DNA of 57,661 bases from Chara braunii (GCA_003427395.1 BFEA01000189.1:1538120-1595780); one strand, 5' to 3'; numbered from the stretch's first letter, positions 19,234 through 30,092 are shown. The notes: a model not told the origin generated them from the sequence alone. Numbers and translations are program-made.

Positions 19234-19413
19234 AAAACAAAACAGTCCACGCTTTTCAACGGCTTCATCAAACCTGATTTACAGCGCTTCATGTGATAAT
19301 GACTAAAATAATTAATGTGCGTTGAATGACGAATCCCGTTCCTAAAAACAAGTCCAGAGAACAAAACAAAACACTCCACGGTTTCTTGAATGGCTTCGTC
19401 AAACCTGATTTAC
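19234..19413. repeat. About 50 bp direct repeat pair
   Basis: Copies at 19234-19283 and 19362-19413 share AAAACAAAACA(G/C)TCCACG and TCAAACCTGATTTACA. Confidence 0.85.
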
Positions 19414-19415
19414 AA

Positions 19416-19607
19416 TCAAGAAACTCCGAAGAAGCTATGAATTGTTGTGCGTTGCAGAGGATCTCCAAACACGTTGTCCTGATCATTGTCGCCAAATAAG
19501 TGAAGGTCATCATCTTGGCCATCCTCATCCAGCTGAGAGATTTTCTCCATGATCGATCGAACAAGTGATATAAGTGTCATTCCTCTTCCCAGTGGCGGGA
19601 AAACCAC
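19416..19607 (-). CDS. Possible last exon, acidic C-terminus, not recognised
   Basis: A plausible acceptor (TGTTTTTCAG, ending at 19608) opens a minus frame reading RGMTLISLVRSIMEKISQLD, EDGQDDDLHLFGDNDQDNVF and a Phe/Ser end at stop 19416. The composition is protein-like (acidic, no low complexity), but I recognise no family. No TE signature is visible. Confidence 0.3.
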   Translation of the reverse strand: MVFPPLGRGMTLISLVRSIMEKISQLDEDGQDDDLHLFGDNDQDNVFGDPLQRTTIHSFFGVS

Positions 19608-19722
19608 CTGAAAAACAGTCAGCAAAGGCAAGTACAAAGCCATTCAGAATTGCTCAAAAGTTTCAAAACTCAAAGGGAAAAGAAAAGAACTCCTCAAAAC
19701 TTTTCAAATTATAATTATTATA

Positions 19723-19797
19723 TATCGTCAAATAGAACTGCCCGGTAAACCGTAGGCAGAGAGGGAGAAGAGGACAACAAACGAGGGGCTGTGATTA
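19723..19797 (-). mobile_element. Retrozyme 3'-end remnant without hammerhead
   Basis: TATATATCGTCAAATAGAAC at 19723 and ACCGTAGGCAGAGAGGGAGA at 19749 match the outer ~75 bp of both retrozyme repeats. Similarity stops just before the hammerhead. It shows the family has further, truncated copies. Confidence 0.75.
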
Positions 19798-20095
19798 TAT
19801 ATGTAAGAAAGAAGTGCCTAGCACCTTGAAGAACATTGAGACAGACGCCAGACACATCTGAAATGATCGAAATTCTCACCAAGCTCAACCTCGCAACCAT
19901 GCCATGAATACTCACATGAGAGTTCACACGTGAGAAACACACACGGAAGCTGTCACCAAATTATTATCATTATACAAGAAATGTTTATGTCGCCAGCGGC
20001 ACTGCCGCACACACACACAATCAGAACTGATCTCAACCCGGTTGGCGGCTATGGCTCCCCTCTCCTTCTCTGCTCTCTCTATGCTTGATTGCTAC

Positions 20096-20096
<1 letters not shown>

Positions 20097-20148
<52 letters not shown>

Positions 20149-20149
20149 N
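20097..20149. repeat. TC microsatellite ending in an unresolved base
   Basis: (TC)26 then n at 20149. Confidence 0.98.
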
Positions 20150-20232
20150 CCTTCCCCGGTAGGCATATAACACTGACGACCTCAGCCTTCTAGCTTCCAA
20201 TCAAGCTCATCTGATCGCACATCAGGCTGAAG

Positions 20233-20312
20233 CCGAAGCAACCGGATATGTCAGCAACAATACCGAAGCAGCCGGATATGGCAGCAACAATACCGAAGCA
20301 ACCGGATATGGC
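20233..20312. repeat. 30 bp tandem repeat, 2.7 copies
   Basis: CCGAAGCAACCGGATATG recurs at 20233, 20263 and 20293 with one or two differences. Confidence 0.95.
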
Positions 20313-21124
20313 TGAAGACGACATAACCTATATGCCAAGTGACCCCTCCAATCAAGTTCATCTGAAAATGATCATGTTAACTCTGAGCCTCTGGTTTCTC
20401 ATGGCAACGAAATAAGAGCCTTATAGACCAAATAGGTACAGTCTAGAAATTTGCGCCTCGCCTACTCCAGTGAGATTGTACAAACGAAGGAACTACAGTA
20501 GCCTATTTTTTGGCCCAGAACGTGGAAAGATTCCCCCGCATAATTTCTCCTCCCCACATTTGATGGGTGGCGGGAAGAAGAGGCCCATCGTTGTGGAAAA
20601 ATCCGAATCGACACGTACGCGAATAAACGCACCTGCGATTGGCTGACTGACATCGCAGACAATTTTTTCGATCGTCGAAGTGAGGGGCCTTATCGTGTGA
20701 GACATCACGAACCCAACCATTGCCACAAGGCCATCGCCGTCGAGACCCCGTCGCCACGTGCGTCTTTGATACGCAGGGCATTTTACTCGGAACCCCTTGT
20801 CAGACTACTCGTCCCCACCCCATGCGTCTTAAATAAGGGCCATTTTAAACAAGGGTCATTTTACTTGATCGCGATAGTCAACCGCTGGTCAGACTACAAC
20901 GCGCCACCCAATCGCAGATGGCACGCCACTGTCAGCGACGTAACCCTATCAGAGGCATGGTCCTGGCTGGCAAAGCCTAGATGCATGCTCGACATGTACG
21001 GACATTAGCAGAGCCGGTCGGTCGGGCCGTACACCACCCATGGGTCCGTCCTCCTTCGTCGCGGTCCTTGCACTTTATCACGCACACATCCATCGTCGGT
21101 AAACAACAACAGTAAGAAACACAC
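20313..21124. other. Intron of the aldolase gene or intergenic; no exon recognised
   Basis: If the aldolase exon belongs to a living gene, its next exon should lie here or further left on the minus strand. I searched for the conserved FLSGGQSEE block and did not find it. Confidence 0.45.
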
Positions 21125-21302
21125 CACATGATCCCTGACACAGCGGCGGGAACGGTCCTCTGCAGGGTTCGTACGGTGTACTTGCCAACAACCTCCGGTG
21201 CGACCTTGGCAACATCCGATCCCGGCGTCACCATGTTGGGCTTCAGCAGCGTTCCCTCCAGCAACACGTGGTGATCGCTCAGAGACTTGTACACGGCAGT
21301 GC
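21125..21302 (-). CDS. Fructose-bisphosphate aldolase class I, single internal exon
   Basis: Flanked by acceptor TTTTACTAG (AG at 21303-21304) and a GT donor region (21121-21126). The frame reads [58 protein letters not shown]. The Lys in [11 protein letters not shown] is the Schiff-base lysine of class I aldolases, which interconvert fructose-1,6-bisphosphate with dihydroxyacetone phosphate and glyceraldehyde-3-phosphate. About 59 of ~360 residues are present, with no stop or frameshift. No other exon is found in the window, so it is either one exon of a gene with long introns or an orphan fragment. The exact 3' boundary is uncertain by a few bases. Confidence 0.8.
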
Positions 21303-21641
21303 CTAGTAAAATCGCGAACGAATAAGACAAAAAAATGATGCATACAGAATCTAAAAGAAATAACTTAAATAATATCTAGAATAAATCTAAGAAGAAAATC
21401 TAATGAAAATATAAAATACCTCATTGCAGGAACGGTCGCCCGTTGTTTCAGGCGCTGATACTCGCTCCCATACACTCCCCGTAACACCTTCCCTCACTGC
21501 CCGCCTCTCTCGAGCTCCCGTACATCCCAGTCACCCGCACAACCTTGCCCCATTCCCCACCTCTCAAACTCCCCATACCGAGATCCCACAATCGGCGACT
21601 AGAAGAGTTAGACGATTCTGAATAAAACAGTCAATCCTCTA

Positions 21642-21692
<51 letters not shown>

Positions 21693-22030
21693 CTGCCCGT
21701 CTGTCCGATTGTGTGTGACACACGCATAGAGCTCCTCTCTCAAAACTTCTCCTTGTCAAACATAACACCCAACCATTGGGCGCCTGTCTGGACCACACCG
21801 CCTCTCCCCAATGCCCGTTCATTGTCTTCGTTTCCCGCGCCTGTCGGAAAACTACATGGACAGCTAATCAACGGCTGCACAACATGGAGAGCTAATCAAC
21901 GGGTCCAGCTCCCCGTCCCTTTCCCTCCCCCTCCTGCCTCTGTCCCGCTCGAGGTTTGTCATTTCATCTATTCCTCCGTTTCTCCAATACTGCCCCCAAT
22001 GGCGTCCCTTTCCCTCCCACTCCTGCCTCC

Positions 22031-22111
<81 letters not shown>

Positions 22112-22809
22112 TCATAACACTAGATCATCACCCTGGACACACCCACTCAGGTAAGCTTACACCTGGCGGTTATGGCCGCCTTACCTCCTACCTCCTTCTA
22201 CCGTAGCTATGGAGTAACTGTCACATGCCCTCTTCCTCCTCCAGGCGCGAAGTGCCCAAGTCGCGTTGACGCACAAGCAGCGGCAGCGCTTCCGCATCTT
22301 GCAACTGAACAAGTGATGAGCCGCTGCACTGTAGCAGCTAAATATAGGACTTGACTTGGCTTGGCCTGCTTCAGACCGTTACCTGTCGGCCGCAGCCTGT
22401 CTGCTGCAAACATTTTGTCGGTCCGGTAGCTTCCGGACTTTCCTGGGACATGCTGCAAATTTCTGGGCTTGGGACTGTTGGACTGGACTGAACTTTTCTT
22501 GTCGGGTACCGGAGGGACTCCTACTGGCCTACGATGTTGTGGTACCGACACCTAACGATCTACGATGTTTCGGCCTCTGGACACTACGACCTACCCTACT
22601 GGGACAGCCTGGGACTGCGACATTTCGGAACCCTGGGACCAGGACTGGCGTGTCTGCAGCGTGTCCTTTCACTCCCTCCAGCCTAATTTCGAAGTCCTAC
22701 GAGAAAAATCCCTTCTTTATCGATCGTAGACATTCATTCCCCTCCGGGCCCTTTCATAAAAGGAGACAATGCGAGGGGCTGTCAGAGCAAGTTCCTCCCT
22801 GGGGAACCA
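21303..22809. other. No exon recognised; CT microsatellites; presumed gypsy-1 3' UTR/LTR at right
   Basis: 21644-21686 and 22032-22107 are (CT)n. From about 22200 to 22809 the minus strand lies downstream of the gypsy-1 pol stop and may be its 3' UTR and LTR, but no repeat partner is present to prove it. Earlier aldolase exons were looked for here and not seen. Confidence 0.45.
22032..22107. repeat. CT microsatellite (about 38 units)
   Basis: Pure (TC)n; a shorter one lies at 21644-21686. Confidence 0.98.
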
Positions 22810-23178
22810 TCAGTCTTCGCTGGGTTCCTGGTAAGCAAGTCTAACCTTGTACTGCCTCTGTGGTCTCCCCCTGCGGCCTGTACGGAAGACATCTTTGCCC
22901 ACTATTCTATCCACATCATAACCTCCGTCCATGTCTGGTGGAATCATGGGGCGACAAGAGGGAAACCGATCGTTCACGACGCAGGGAAGTAACTTATATG
23001 CGTGGTATACCGGGTATGTGCACAAATTGGGTGGAATCTCGATATCGTAGGATGGACCATCCGCCTCTCCCTTGACATCTAATACTCGCCATGGTCTCCT
23101 ATAGGCAGGTAACAGTTTCTGCGAAATCCCCTCTTCCAGAACGAACTCCTTACTTGACCCTGACCAAGTCACCTGCAA
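22810..23178 (-). pseudogene. Gypsy-1 integrase C-terminus and chromodomain
   Basis: KLLPAYRRPWRVLDVKG and YPVYHAYKLLPCV match the GPY/F-type module. YDVDRIVGKDVFRTGRRGRP and YKVRLAYQEPSED match a chromodomain, which targets integration in chromoviruses. The frame stops at TGA 22812-22810 immediately before WFPREEL, where the family has a second Trp (EDWW). Sense continues after the stop. Confidence 0.85.
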
Positions 23179-23953
23179 CTTGCGACGGGCGTAGGTGCTT
23201 GTTAGCCTGTTCTATCATCTGATGCTGAGCTTTACAGATGTTCTTCTTGACCTGCTCTACGTCTTTCTCATACTGAACAGCGGATTCTCTCGTACCGGGT
23301 GGCGATTTCTGAACCTGGTCAGGGTTCAGGCAGTCAATCGGACGCCTGGGTTGCCAGCCCTTGAGCAGTTCATTCGGTGTGCGTGCTGCGGACAAGTGCG
23401 CCGAATTGATGTACTCAGACTGCACTTTGAGGAGGTGCTCGTCCCAATCGATCTGGTTGGACCTAATGTACATGCGGAGCACATGATGGGGCAGCGTATT
23501 CATCTGCTCAGTCTGACCATTGGTTTCCTGGTGCCTACCGGATGACATGTTCAGTTTTCACCCATAAAACTTTCATCAGTTGTTGCCAGTGCTCGCCCGT
23601 GAATCTACTACCGCCGTCGCTAACTATTGTCAGTGGGTGCCCATAATCCTTAATCCAGTGATTGAAAAATTAATCAGTAACTCGGTCTTTGCCTCGGGGG
23701 GCAGCGGAATAAAAACAACAAATTTAGTAAACCTATCTACAACCACCATCACTTGACTCTTCCTGTTTCTGCTTTCAACTTTTGTATCCATGAAGTCGAT
23801 GGACACGGAGTAACCGGGACCGGACGGGACAGGTAGTGGTCCCGACAATCCAAGCGGGGCCTGCGTGGAACTCTTGTTCCGCTGGCATACTTGGCAACCC
23901 TGGAGGTAGGCGATGCAATCATGCTTCATGCCGACCCAGGTGTAGATTAGCAT
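23150..23953 (-). pseudogene. Gypsy-1 integrase core
   Basis: CQVCQRNKSSTQAPLG ends the zinc finger. YSVSIDFMDTKV carries the first catalytic Asp. SSGRHQETNGQTEQMN holds the Glu of the D,D-35-E triad. The middle Asp region is lost around 23560-23640, where the frame shifts; integrase would be inactive. Confidence 0.88.
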
Positions 23954-24374
23954 AAATCCTCCTCAAACCGAAATGGCCCTCAGTGTCATGGCATTCCCCT
24001 AAGATTAGACTTTTGACAGTCTCGTTATTCGGGACACAGAGCCTGTCAAACCTGTCAGTCTTTTCAAACAACAGTCTGTCAGTCATTCTATAGACTGGGA
24101 CTTTATGCGGTGCGGACTGTACCCTCTTAATCAGCTCGCTGTAAATGGGATCGTCAATGTACACAGAGTTAATCTGTTGCTGCAGTTCTGTACCTGCATC
24201 AAGGTAAGTCACTATGGCACCGAAAAAGTCTGTGTGTCTACTCAGCGCATCAGCGACGACATTGTATTTGGCTTTGACTGGTTTCGGCTCAAAGTCAAAC
24301 GGGTCTATCTCCCTAGCCCACCTAGTCAACTTGGGTGTCATTTGAAGTGTCTTCCTAGGAGGTAATGTTGCCAA
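23919..24374 (-). pseudogene. Gypsy-1 RNase H end and integrase zinc finger
   Basis: TPKLTRWAREIDPFDFEPKP and KYNVVADALSRH are the conserved close of the Ty3/gypsy RNase H and tether. Later LILGECHDTEGHFGLRRIYA starts the HHCC integrase zinc finger, whose CQVCQRNK pair lies in the next frame (23630-23953). Confidence 0.88.
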
Positions 24375-25397
24375 TGACTCAAGGCCTACTAGTTTCTGGA
24401 TATATTATTTTACCCTACATATGACACCCCTTATATGAGGTCATTTCACAACTATTCTCATTTCCACTAATACTCGGTTGTGGAAGCATGTGCGGGCTTC
24501 CACGTGGGCGGTTTTGTGCGACCGAGTTGATGACAGGAATGTATTTATTTTAATGGCAGTATTTAAAGTCAGAAATAACTCAAAAAGCGATTAAAATGAA
24601 CCTAGCCTTCACGATTTTCTTTGACTCTTCGTTTTTGGCGGCTGAATATGTTTGCGAGACCCCGCGTATAAGTGCATTTATGAGCTAGTCGGGTGCCGTG
24701 CGGGATTCGTTGTTTTGGGGGTCGCTGAGTGATGTCGCGGGTGGGCTGTTATCTGGAGGCTTGAACCACGGTATGACGATTTGGGATTGTTTTTGGTCAC
24801 GAGTCGCTTTTGTTCCACGACATTTGTGCCTGACAGCTTGATCATCCTGATGCCGGCTTGCTGTTTTAACTCGACAACATCAGTGCTACTACACCCTTGG
24901 TATTGTCACTTTCTGATTTCTACACGGGGTTTCAAGGTTCGGCGTGTCTTGGTAACTGGCCTTGTAAGGCCACTGGTTCCATTTGGGGCATAAGCGGCCA
25001 TGCTAGGGCCATTTTCTCCTCCAGCAACTTATTATGGGGGCCCAACTGCAGCCAGGTATGAGTCATTACCAGTACTAATTCTGGATTCAGATCCTGTGGG
25101 CTGGTACTGTGGGCACCAGGCACGGCTCCATGCTGCTGAAGGCTGCCCAGACCAAGACATGCACTCACTGGTACTAGGACCCAGGGATATACAGGCTGAA
25201 CCGAGATTTTTTGGGGTCGTTCAGTTTTCAGGCGACCAAAGGGGCCATACTGACCGAGAGGAACACAGCTCACTTCAGAGGCCGCTGGTGTAACCATCTG
25301 ATGAGCTGCCGTCCATGTATGCTCGTGGGCGGTTGGAAGTGAGGGCGTGGGAGGGAGAGAGAGAGAGATGAAGGAGATGGAACTGGTGAGTGAGGGG

Positions 25398-25398
<1 letters not shown>
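24375..25398. other. Intergenic; unrecognised open frames on both strands near 25000-25300
   Basis: No known domain in either strand. The plus frame 25000-25293 and its minus shadow are both open, so coding cannot be decided. Confidence 0.4.
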
Positions 25399-25477
<79 letters not shown>

Positions 25478-25505
25478 NAAAAAAAAAAAAAAAAAAAAAA
25501 AAAAA
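25399..25505. repeat. CT microsatellite, one n, then poly-A
   Basis: (TC)n 25399-25477, n at 25478, A-run 25479-25505. The single n suggests a collapsed assembly join. Confidence 0.95.
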
Positions 25506-25578
25506 GAATTACAACCAGATGTGACTTCCAACCAACCACGACGTCGCTTGCTCACTCGAACATTTTCAGCCACACTGA

Positions 25579-25990
25579 CCACAGAATGCAACAGACACCA
25601 TCTCCCATACACACAAAACACTGAAGCAGGTGCAAGAGCACATGGCAAAAACTGGACTTTTTCAACAGAGACAAAGACTGAGAATCACGTAGACTCCTGA
25701 CCACAGAATGCACCAGACTCCATCTCCCATACACAAAACACTTAAGCAGGTGAACGAGCACACGGCAAAAATGGACTAGACAAAGACAGAATCATGTCGA
25801 CTCCCAGGGGACATATTCAGCAACACGTACCACAGAATGCACCAGACCCTCTCTCTCATCATACATCCTAGGACATATTCAGCAACACGTACCACAGAAT
25901 GCACCAGAACCTCTCTCATCATACACAAGACACTCAAGCATGTGCACGACCAAACAACCAAAAAGAGCTTGTCAAACAGAGACAAAGAGC
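25579..25990. repeat. Tandem minisatellite, ~125 bp unit
   Basis: CCACAGAATGCA starts at 25579, 25701, 25830 and 25892 (spacings 122, 129, 62). Each is followed by an A/C-rich CATACACAAAACAC-like block and AGACAAAGA. Confidence 0.85.
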
Positions 25991-27027
25991 GAGTCACGTA
26001 GACACTCGTAGGTACACGAGCACACGCGACCAGGTTCAAGGCTCGTTCAGAGACGACGACTCAGTCACATCGTAAGCAACACGTAGCCGAAAAGAATAAG
26101 AGCCCAAAACAATATGTTCACACGCACATGTCGAAAATTTCAAGAATTTAGCTGAGCCCCTCCCAGAGGGATAGTGCAAGCTTAAAAATTATTCCCTCGA
26201 GTCGCGAACTGCGTAAAAACACACCTCGCGTACTCGTTTCTCGGCAGCAAGATTCTTATTTGAAGGCCGCGCTCCCCATTTGAACGCACCACTCTAATCA
26301 CCAACCCTTCTTCCTCCTGCCCCCACCATTCAAGAGAGAAAGAGAGACTGCCGCCACCACCAGATTGAAAACCTAAGCCGAAAGCTACCTATGAAGGATT
26401 CGCAGAAGAGCAATGATACCGGGCCTTCGTCCAACGAAACGCTCCTGAGGTATCACTTGTCCACTCCTCTGTCACACCTTTACTGCTCTCTCTTTGAGAA
26501 AACTCGACTCCGAGAAGTCCAATTTCAACGATCTATTCAATGTGCCAAATAGACACCCGACAGAAGGACCGGAGCGAGGACACATTCTGAACACACCAAC
26601 TTCTGGAGCGAAATACGAAACGAAATAGGACGAGCGGAAACATTGACGCTATTGTAGCATGCGCAGTCCTTATCCGGAAGCGCTTTCATCATCTATGCTC
26701 GTCTTTCAACGATACTCCTCCACGAATAAGACAAACTCAAATCCAACTTCCAGCTCCATCCTAGCAACAAGAAGAAATGAAATAAACAAAGCGGGAAGGG
26801 AAAAAAAGCACGATATCCATTCAGCAACCGCCGCGAGAGATTAGTCGCCAATCTTTCGGCCGCATAAACGAACAGTCGTAACGTGCAAAAAAAAGTGAAG
26901 GCGGTTGTAAATCGACCGACCGAAGGAATCGACGAACGTTCGCTCGGGCGACAGCAACTTACTTCACATCTCCTGTAGACTAGCCAATCAATCAATCAAT
27001 AATTTAATCATTCAATCAATCAATTAA
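25991..27027. other. Downstream flank of SAM synthetase; no other gene
   Basis: 26980-27027 is a TCAA/TTAA-rich block directly after the stop codon on the minus strand. A poly-A signal on the minus strand could not be identified. Nothing else is supported to 25991. Confidence 0.45.
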
Positions 27028-28227
27028 TTAAGCAGCGGTAATCTTAACGGGCTGTCCGTTCCTGGTGAGCACCTTGACCGTCTCCCAAGTGAAATCAGAG
27101 TCGTCGCGGCCGAAGTGTCCGTACGCCGCCGTCTTCTGGAACCTCTGCTTGCCTCCACGGGTCAAATCAAGGGCTTGGATGATCATGCCGGGTCTGAAGT
27201 CGAAGTTCTCCTTGATGATATCGAGGATATCTTGGTCGTCTACCCTTCCAGTTCCGTACGTGTCGACGAAGACGGACAGTGGCTCAGCGACACCAATAGC
27301 GTAGGAAACCTGCACGAGGCAGCGGCGGGCAAGCCCGGCGGCAACGACGCTCTTCGCCGCCTGACGGACAATGTATGCTCCGCTCCTGTCCACCTTGGTC
27401 GGGTCCTTGCCGCTGAAAGCTCCGCCGCCGTGGGCACCCCAGCCTCCGTACGTGTCAATGATGATCTTCCTACCGGTAAGCCCAGCATCTCCGTGCGGCC
27501 CACCAATCACGAATCGGCCAGAAGGGTTGAGATGGAAGATAGTGTTCTCGTCGAGGTACTTGGCAGGAACGACGGGCTTGATGACATGCTCTCGAAGATC
27601 GGCCGCAATCTGGTCGTTGGAAACGGACTCGTCGTGCTGCGTCGAGATCAAGATGGTGTGCACGCGGATAGGCTCAAGAGCACCCGTCGCATCCTTCTTG
27701 TATTCCACAGTCACTTGCGTCTTGCCATCAGGTCGGAGCCACTTGACAGTTCCGTTCTTCCTGACCTCCGTCAGCCTGGCGCCAATCTTGGTAGCAAGAA
27801 CGTGAGTCAAAGGCATAAACTCTGGAGTCTCATCCGTTGCATAACCGAACATGATACCCTGGTCACCTGCACCGATTTCCTCAGGCCTCTTCGTGCCCAT
27901 ACCATGCACACCTTGGCCAATATCAGGACTCTGCTCCTCGATATGGACCAGTACCTTGCACGTGTCACAGTTCAACCCCACCTCCTCCGCGGTAAAGCCG
28001 ATACCACGGCATGTATCCCTCACAATCTTCTCATAGTTCACAGTAGCTCTGGTGGTGATCTCGCCGAACACCATGACCATTCCCGTCTTCGTGCAAGTCT
28101 CGCATGCCACCTTGCTCTCGGGATCTTGCTCGAGGCAAGCATCCAAGATGGCATCGGACACCTGGTCGCACAGCTTGTCCGGGTGCCCCTCATTGACGGA
28201 CTCCGAGGTGAACAGGAAGCTCACCAT
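27028..28227 (-). CDS. SAMS: S-adenosylmethionine synthetase (methionine adenosyltransferase), 399 aa
   Basis: Makes S-adenosylmethionine from methionine and ATP in the cytosol, feeding methylation, polyamine and other pathways. The single intact frame starts at ATG 28227, with A at -3 and G at +4. A GTG two codons upstream is in frame but unlikely as a start. Motifs: [17 protein letters not shown] (residues 6-22, ATP and metal site), [15 protein letters not shown] (119 on; family signature), [20 protein letters not shown], and [19 protein letters not shown] (267 on; second signature). Length and sequence fit plant enzymes (~390-400 aa), whose coding region is also uninterrupted. There are no lesions. 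Upstream on the minus strand are a long CT tract and a TATA box, giving a 5' UTR of about 290 nt. Confidence 0.98.
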   Translation of the reverse strand: MVSFLFTSESVNEGHPDKLCDQVSDAILDACLEQDPESKVACETCTKTGMVMVFGEITTRATVNYEKIVRDTCRGIGFTAEEVGLNCDTCKVLVHIEEQSPDIGQGVHGMGTKRPEEIGAGDQGIMFGYATDETPEFMPLTHVLATKIGARLTEVRKNGTVKWLRPDGKTQVTVEYKKDATGALEPIRVHTILISTQHDESVSNDQIAADLREHVIKPVVPAKYLDENTIFHLNPSGRFVIGGPHGDAGLTGRKIIIDTYGGWGAHGGGAFSGKDPTKVDRSGAYIVRQAAKSVVAAGLARRCLVQVSYAIGVAEPLSVFVDTYGTGRVDDQDILDIIKENFDFRPGMIIQALDLTRGGKQRFQKTAAYGHFGRDDSDFTWETVKVLTRNGQPVKITAA

Positions 28228-28303
28228 GTTCACCGACTTACTCGTTAAATAGATACTACAAAAAGAAAGCGGGGCGATGGCGCAGCAGTCGGGACAAAGA
28301 GAA

Positions 28304-28314
28304 CAAGAGAGAGA

Positions 28315-28352
<38 letters not shown>
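28304..28352 (-). repeat. CT tract in the SAM synthetase 5' UTR
   Basis: (GA)n on plus, that is (CT)n on the coding strand, between the TATA box and the ATG. Such pyrimidine tracts are common in plant leaders. A possible splice acceptor, TTTCTTTTTGTAG, lies between it and the ATG (about 28257-28269), so a leader intron is conceivable. Confidence 0.8.
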
Positions 28353-28356
<4 letters not shown>

Positions 28357-28547
28357 CTTCTAGGCGACGAATCCACACAAGTAACAAAAGCTCCGTCGAT
28401 CGCCCTACCCGCGGCGAAAGGACCTTCACTCCGTATAAAGCAACGACAACAAAACGGAGTCCTTCCGCCGCTAGCGACCGACGTTGAGCCGAGTGGAAGA
28501 AGATGTGTCGAGGCGACCACAGCGAGAAGAAATGGAACCGGCGTCGA

Positions 28548-28557
28548 CTTTATAATA
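28548..28557 (-). promoter_or_regulatory. TATA box of SAM synthetase
   Basis: TATTATAAAG on the minus strand, about 320 bp upstream of the ATG. Transcription would start near 28515-28525. The only TATA-like motif in a suitable place. Confidence 0.6.
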
Positions 28558-28560
28558 CCA

Positions 28561-28940
28561 GATTGTTCGGCCAACATGTGGCAACCAAAGTGTGCTCTCG
28601 TCCTGCGGCACTCCCCTCGCATTTCTTTTTCGCCTTACGCCGTCGCGCTCGACGGCCTTCGGCCATCTGCCCCCCTCCTACGGCCGCGATGACGTGTTCC
28701 GCCGCGTAGCTCAAGGGGCTGTTCCTGTTCGGTCCGGCCCGCCCCGCCGTTTCCCGCGTGCGCCGCCCCGCCCTTCCGCCCGGACCCGCTTCGCCACGCT
28801 GGAAGGGCGCAGCCTTGACTTGATGGATGCCGCAGGGCCTCTCCGCTCCACTTACCAAGTGTGAGGAGAGCGCATCTTTCCACGTTCCAGAGGCAGATAC
28901 ACGCTCCACTTTCCACGGCCTTGTGCTGAGCGGCAACAAG
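28561..28940. other. GC-rich upstream region of SAM synthetase
   Basis: CpG-rich from about 28600 to 28830. Could hold promoter elements or the start of a divergent transcript; no frame is convincing. Confidence 0.4.
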
Positions 28941-29113
28941 TTAGGGCGAGATCCCACTGGCAAAAACTATTGGAATAAGTGTCTGAATCTGGACGTGTCT
29001 TGTGCAGAAGTCCAAAAAACTGTAATTGATCTGCCTTTCTGCATCTCTTACTGGAACACGTCCTGATTCGGACACTTATTCCGATCATCTTTGCCAGTGG
29101 GATCTGGCCCTAA
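28941..29113. mobile_element. Foldback/MITE-like element 1
   Basis: Arms 28941-29002 and 29053-29113 are inverted repeats about 85 percent identical over ~60 bp. The ends read TTAGGGCGAGATCCCACTGG and, on the other strand, TTAGGGCCAGATCCCACTGG. A TA duplication flanking GGGC is possible. No protein. Confidence 0.8.
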
Positions 29114-29146
29114 AATTGTTTCGTTCTGCTCACGTTAGCTCTAGCG

Positions 29147-29303
29147 GCGTGGTGCCACTAGCAAAGAGGATCGAATGCCCGAATCTGGACGAGGTTCGGG
29201 AGATGTGCAGGAAATCAAGATTGAACTGCTTTTCTGCATCTCTGCATAAAACACATCCAGATTCAGGAGCTCGATCCTATCTTTTTTTTGCTACCGTAGT
29301 GGG
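29147..29303. mobile_element. Foldback element 2, related to element 1
   Basis: Left arm GGTGCCACTAGCAAAGAGGA ... CCGAATCTGGACG; right arm, complemented, GGTCCCACTACGGTAGC ... CTGAATCTGGATG. The GAATCTGGACG block is shared with element 1. Confidence 0.65.
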
Positions 29304-29306
29304 ACC

Positions 29307-29878
29307 TCGGGCCTGGTTTCGAACTTCGGTCTTCAGTTTACACACGTGCGACCAGGCCCGAAATGTTCTGTTTTTTTTTTTTGTTTTCCTAATATTATAT
29401 TACCTGTCGAATCTGTCGAAAGAGAAGACACGCCAAGAAAAAAAAGAAACCAAAAAAAACCAACAACAACAAAAAGCGCCTGCCGCGTCTGGTAGCGATT
29501 GTTGGCCGAGATCGCGTCGCTCACCAAATGCAAAACACGTCAAAAACCTGTGTTGGACCAGATATATTTCCTGATTTGACTTAAAAGGGTTCCAACAGAC
29601 AGAATGCATCTGCTCCACCTAGACCATCAGATACATGCCGAATGTTAAGAAGTGACGCGAAGTCCAAGGAAATAGGAAGGCTTCGGTCGCGATTCGGGCG
29701 GTACGGTAGTAGGGACAGGAAGGGCATATGGACGCCCAGGCTAGAATGAGCGAATCTCGACGTATTTGAGTTTCTATTCATTGTCCAAAACCCTCATGTG
29801 TGTACGCGCCGTCAATGCGGCTCGCGCCAAAACGCGATTTTGGCGTCCCGCCAGATTTCGGATGATTTGATCGTACTA
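29307..29878. other. Intergenic, no gene recognised
   Basis: A 10 bp perfect hairpin (CGGGCCTGGT ... ACCAGGCCCG) lies at about 29308-29360. Otherwise nothing is supported. Confidence 0.45.
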
Positions 29879-30090
29879 CGTACCTTCTTCCCCCGAATAC
29901 AACGCACGGTCATTATAGCTTATATAGCGTGAGATCCCACTACCCTGGATTATTCATTTTTCACCCTCGATTGCGAAGATCAACGGTCAGAAATGAACAA
30001 TAGGGGCTTGTGGGATCTGGCCCTTAGACTGAAACATGGCAAAATACAGCTATAATGACCGTGCGTTGCATTCGGGGGACGAAGGTAGCG
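29879..30090. mobile_element. Foldback element 3 with nested inverted repeats
   Basis: Outer arms 29879-29920 and 30048-30090 match at about 40 of 43 positions (CCCCCGAATACAACGCACGG and its complement with G for A). An inner pair, GAGATCCCAC (29931) and GTGGGATCTGGCCC (30010), has the ends of element 1. This looks like one foldback nested in another. Confidence 0.75.
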
Positions 30091-30092
30091 GC

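Larger units (their letters stand above)
22810..24374 (-). mobile_element. Gypsy-1: 5'-truncated chromodomain-type Ty3/gypsy element
   Basis: From 24374 downward: end of RNase H, integrase zinc finger, integrase core, GPY-like and chromodomain regions, in the order of Ty3/gypsy pol. Gag, protease and RT are absent upstream of 24374. Frames are broken near 23935, 23600 and 23160. Inactive. Confidence 0.92.

Noticed and set aside
21864-22115. Arg-Glu repeat proteins (also at 25347-25700 and 56773-57308)
   Set aside because: Simple translations of CT/GA microsatellites.
25296-25330. CTGATGAG as a further hammerhead core
   Set aside because: No complementary stem II and no GAAA follow at the required distance. 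The same holds for TCATCAG at 54894 and 23573.
27115-28248. 377-codon open frame on the plus strand opposite SAM synthetase
   Set aside because: It is the antisense shadow of a highly conserved, GC-biased coding sequence; the minus strand has the unmistakable enzyme.
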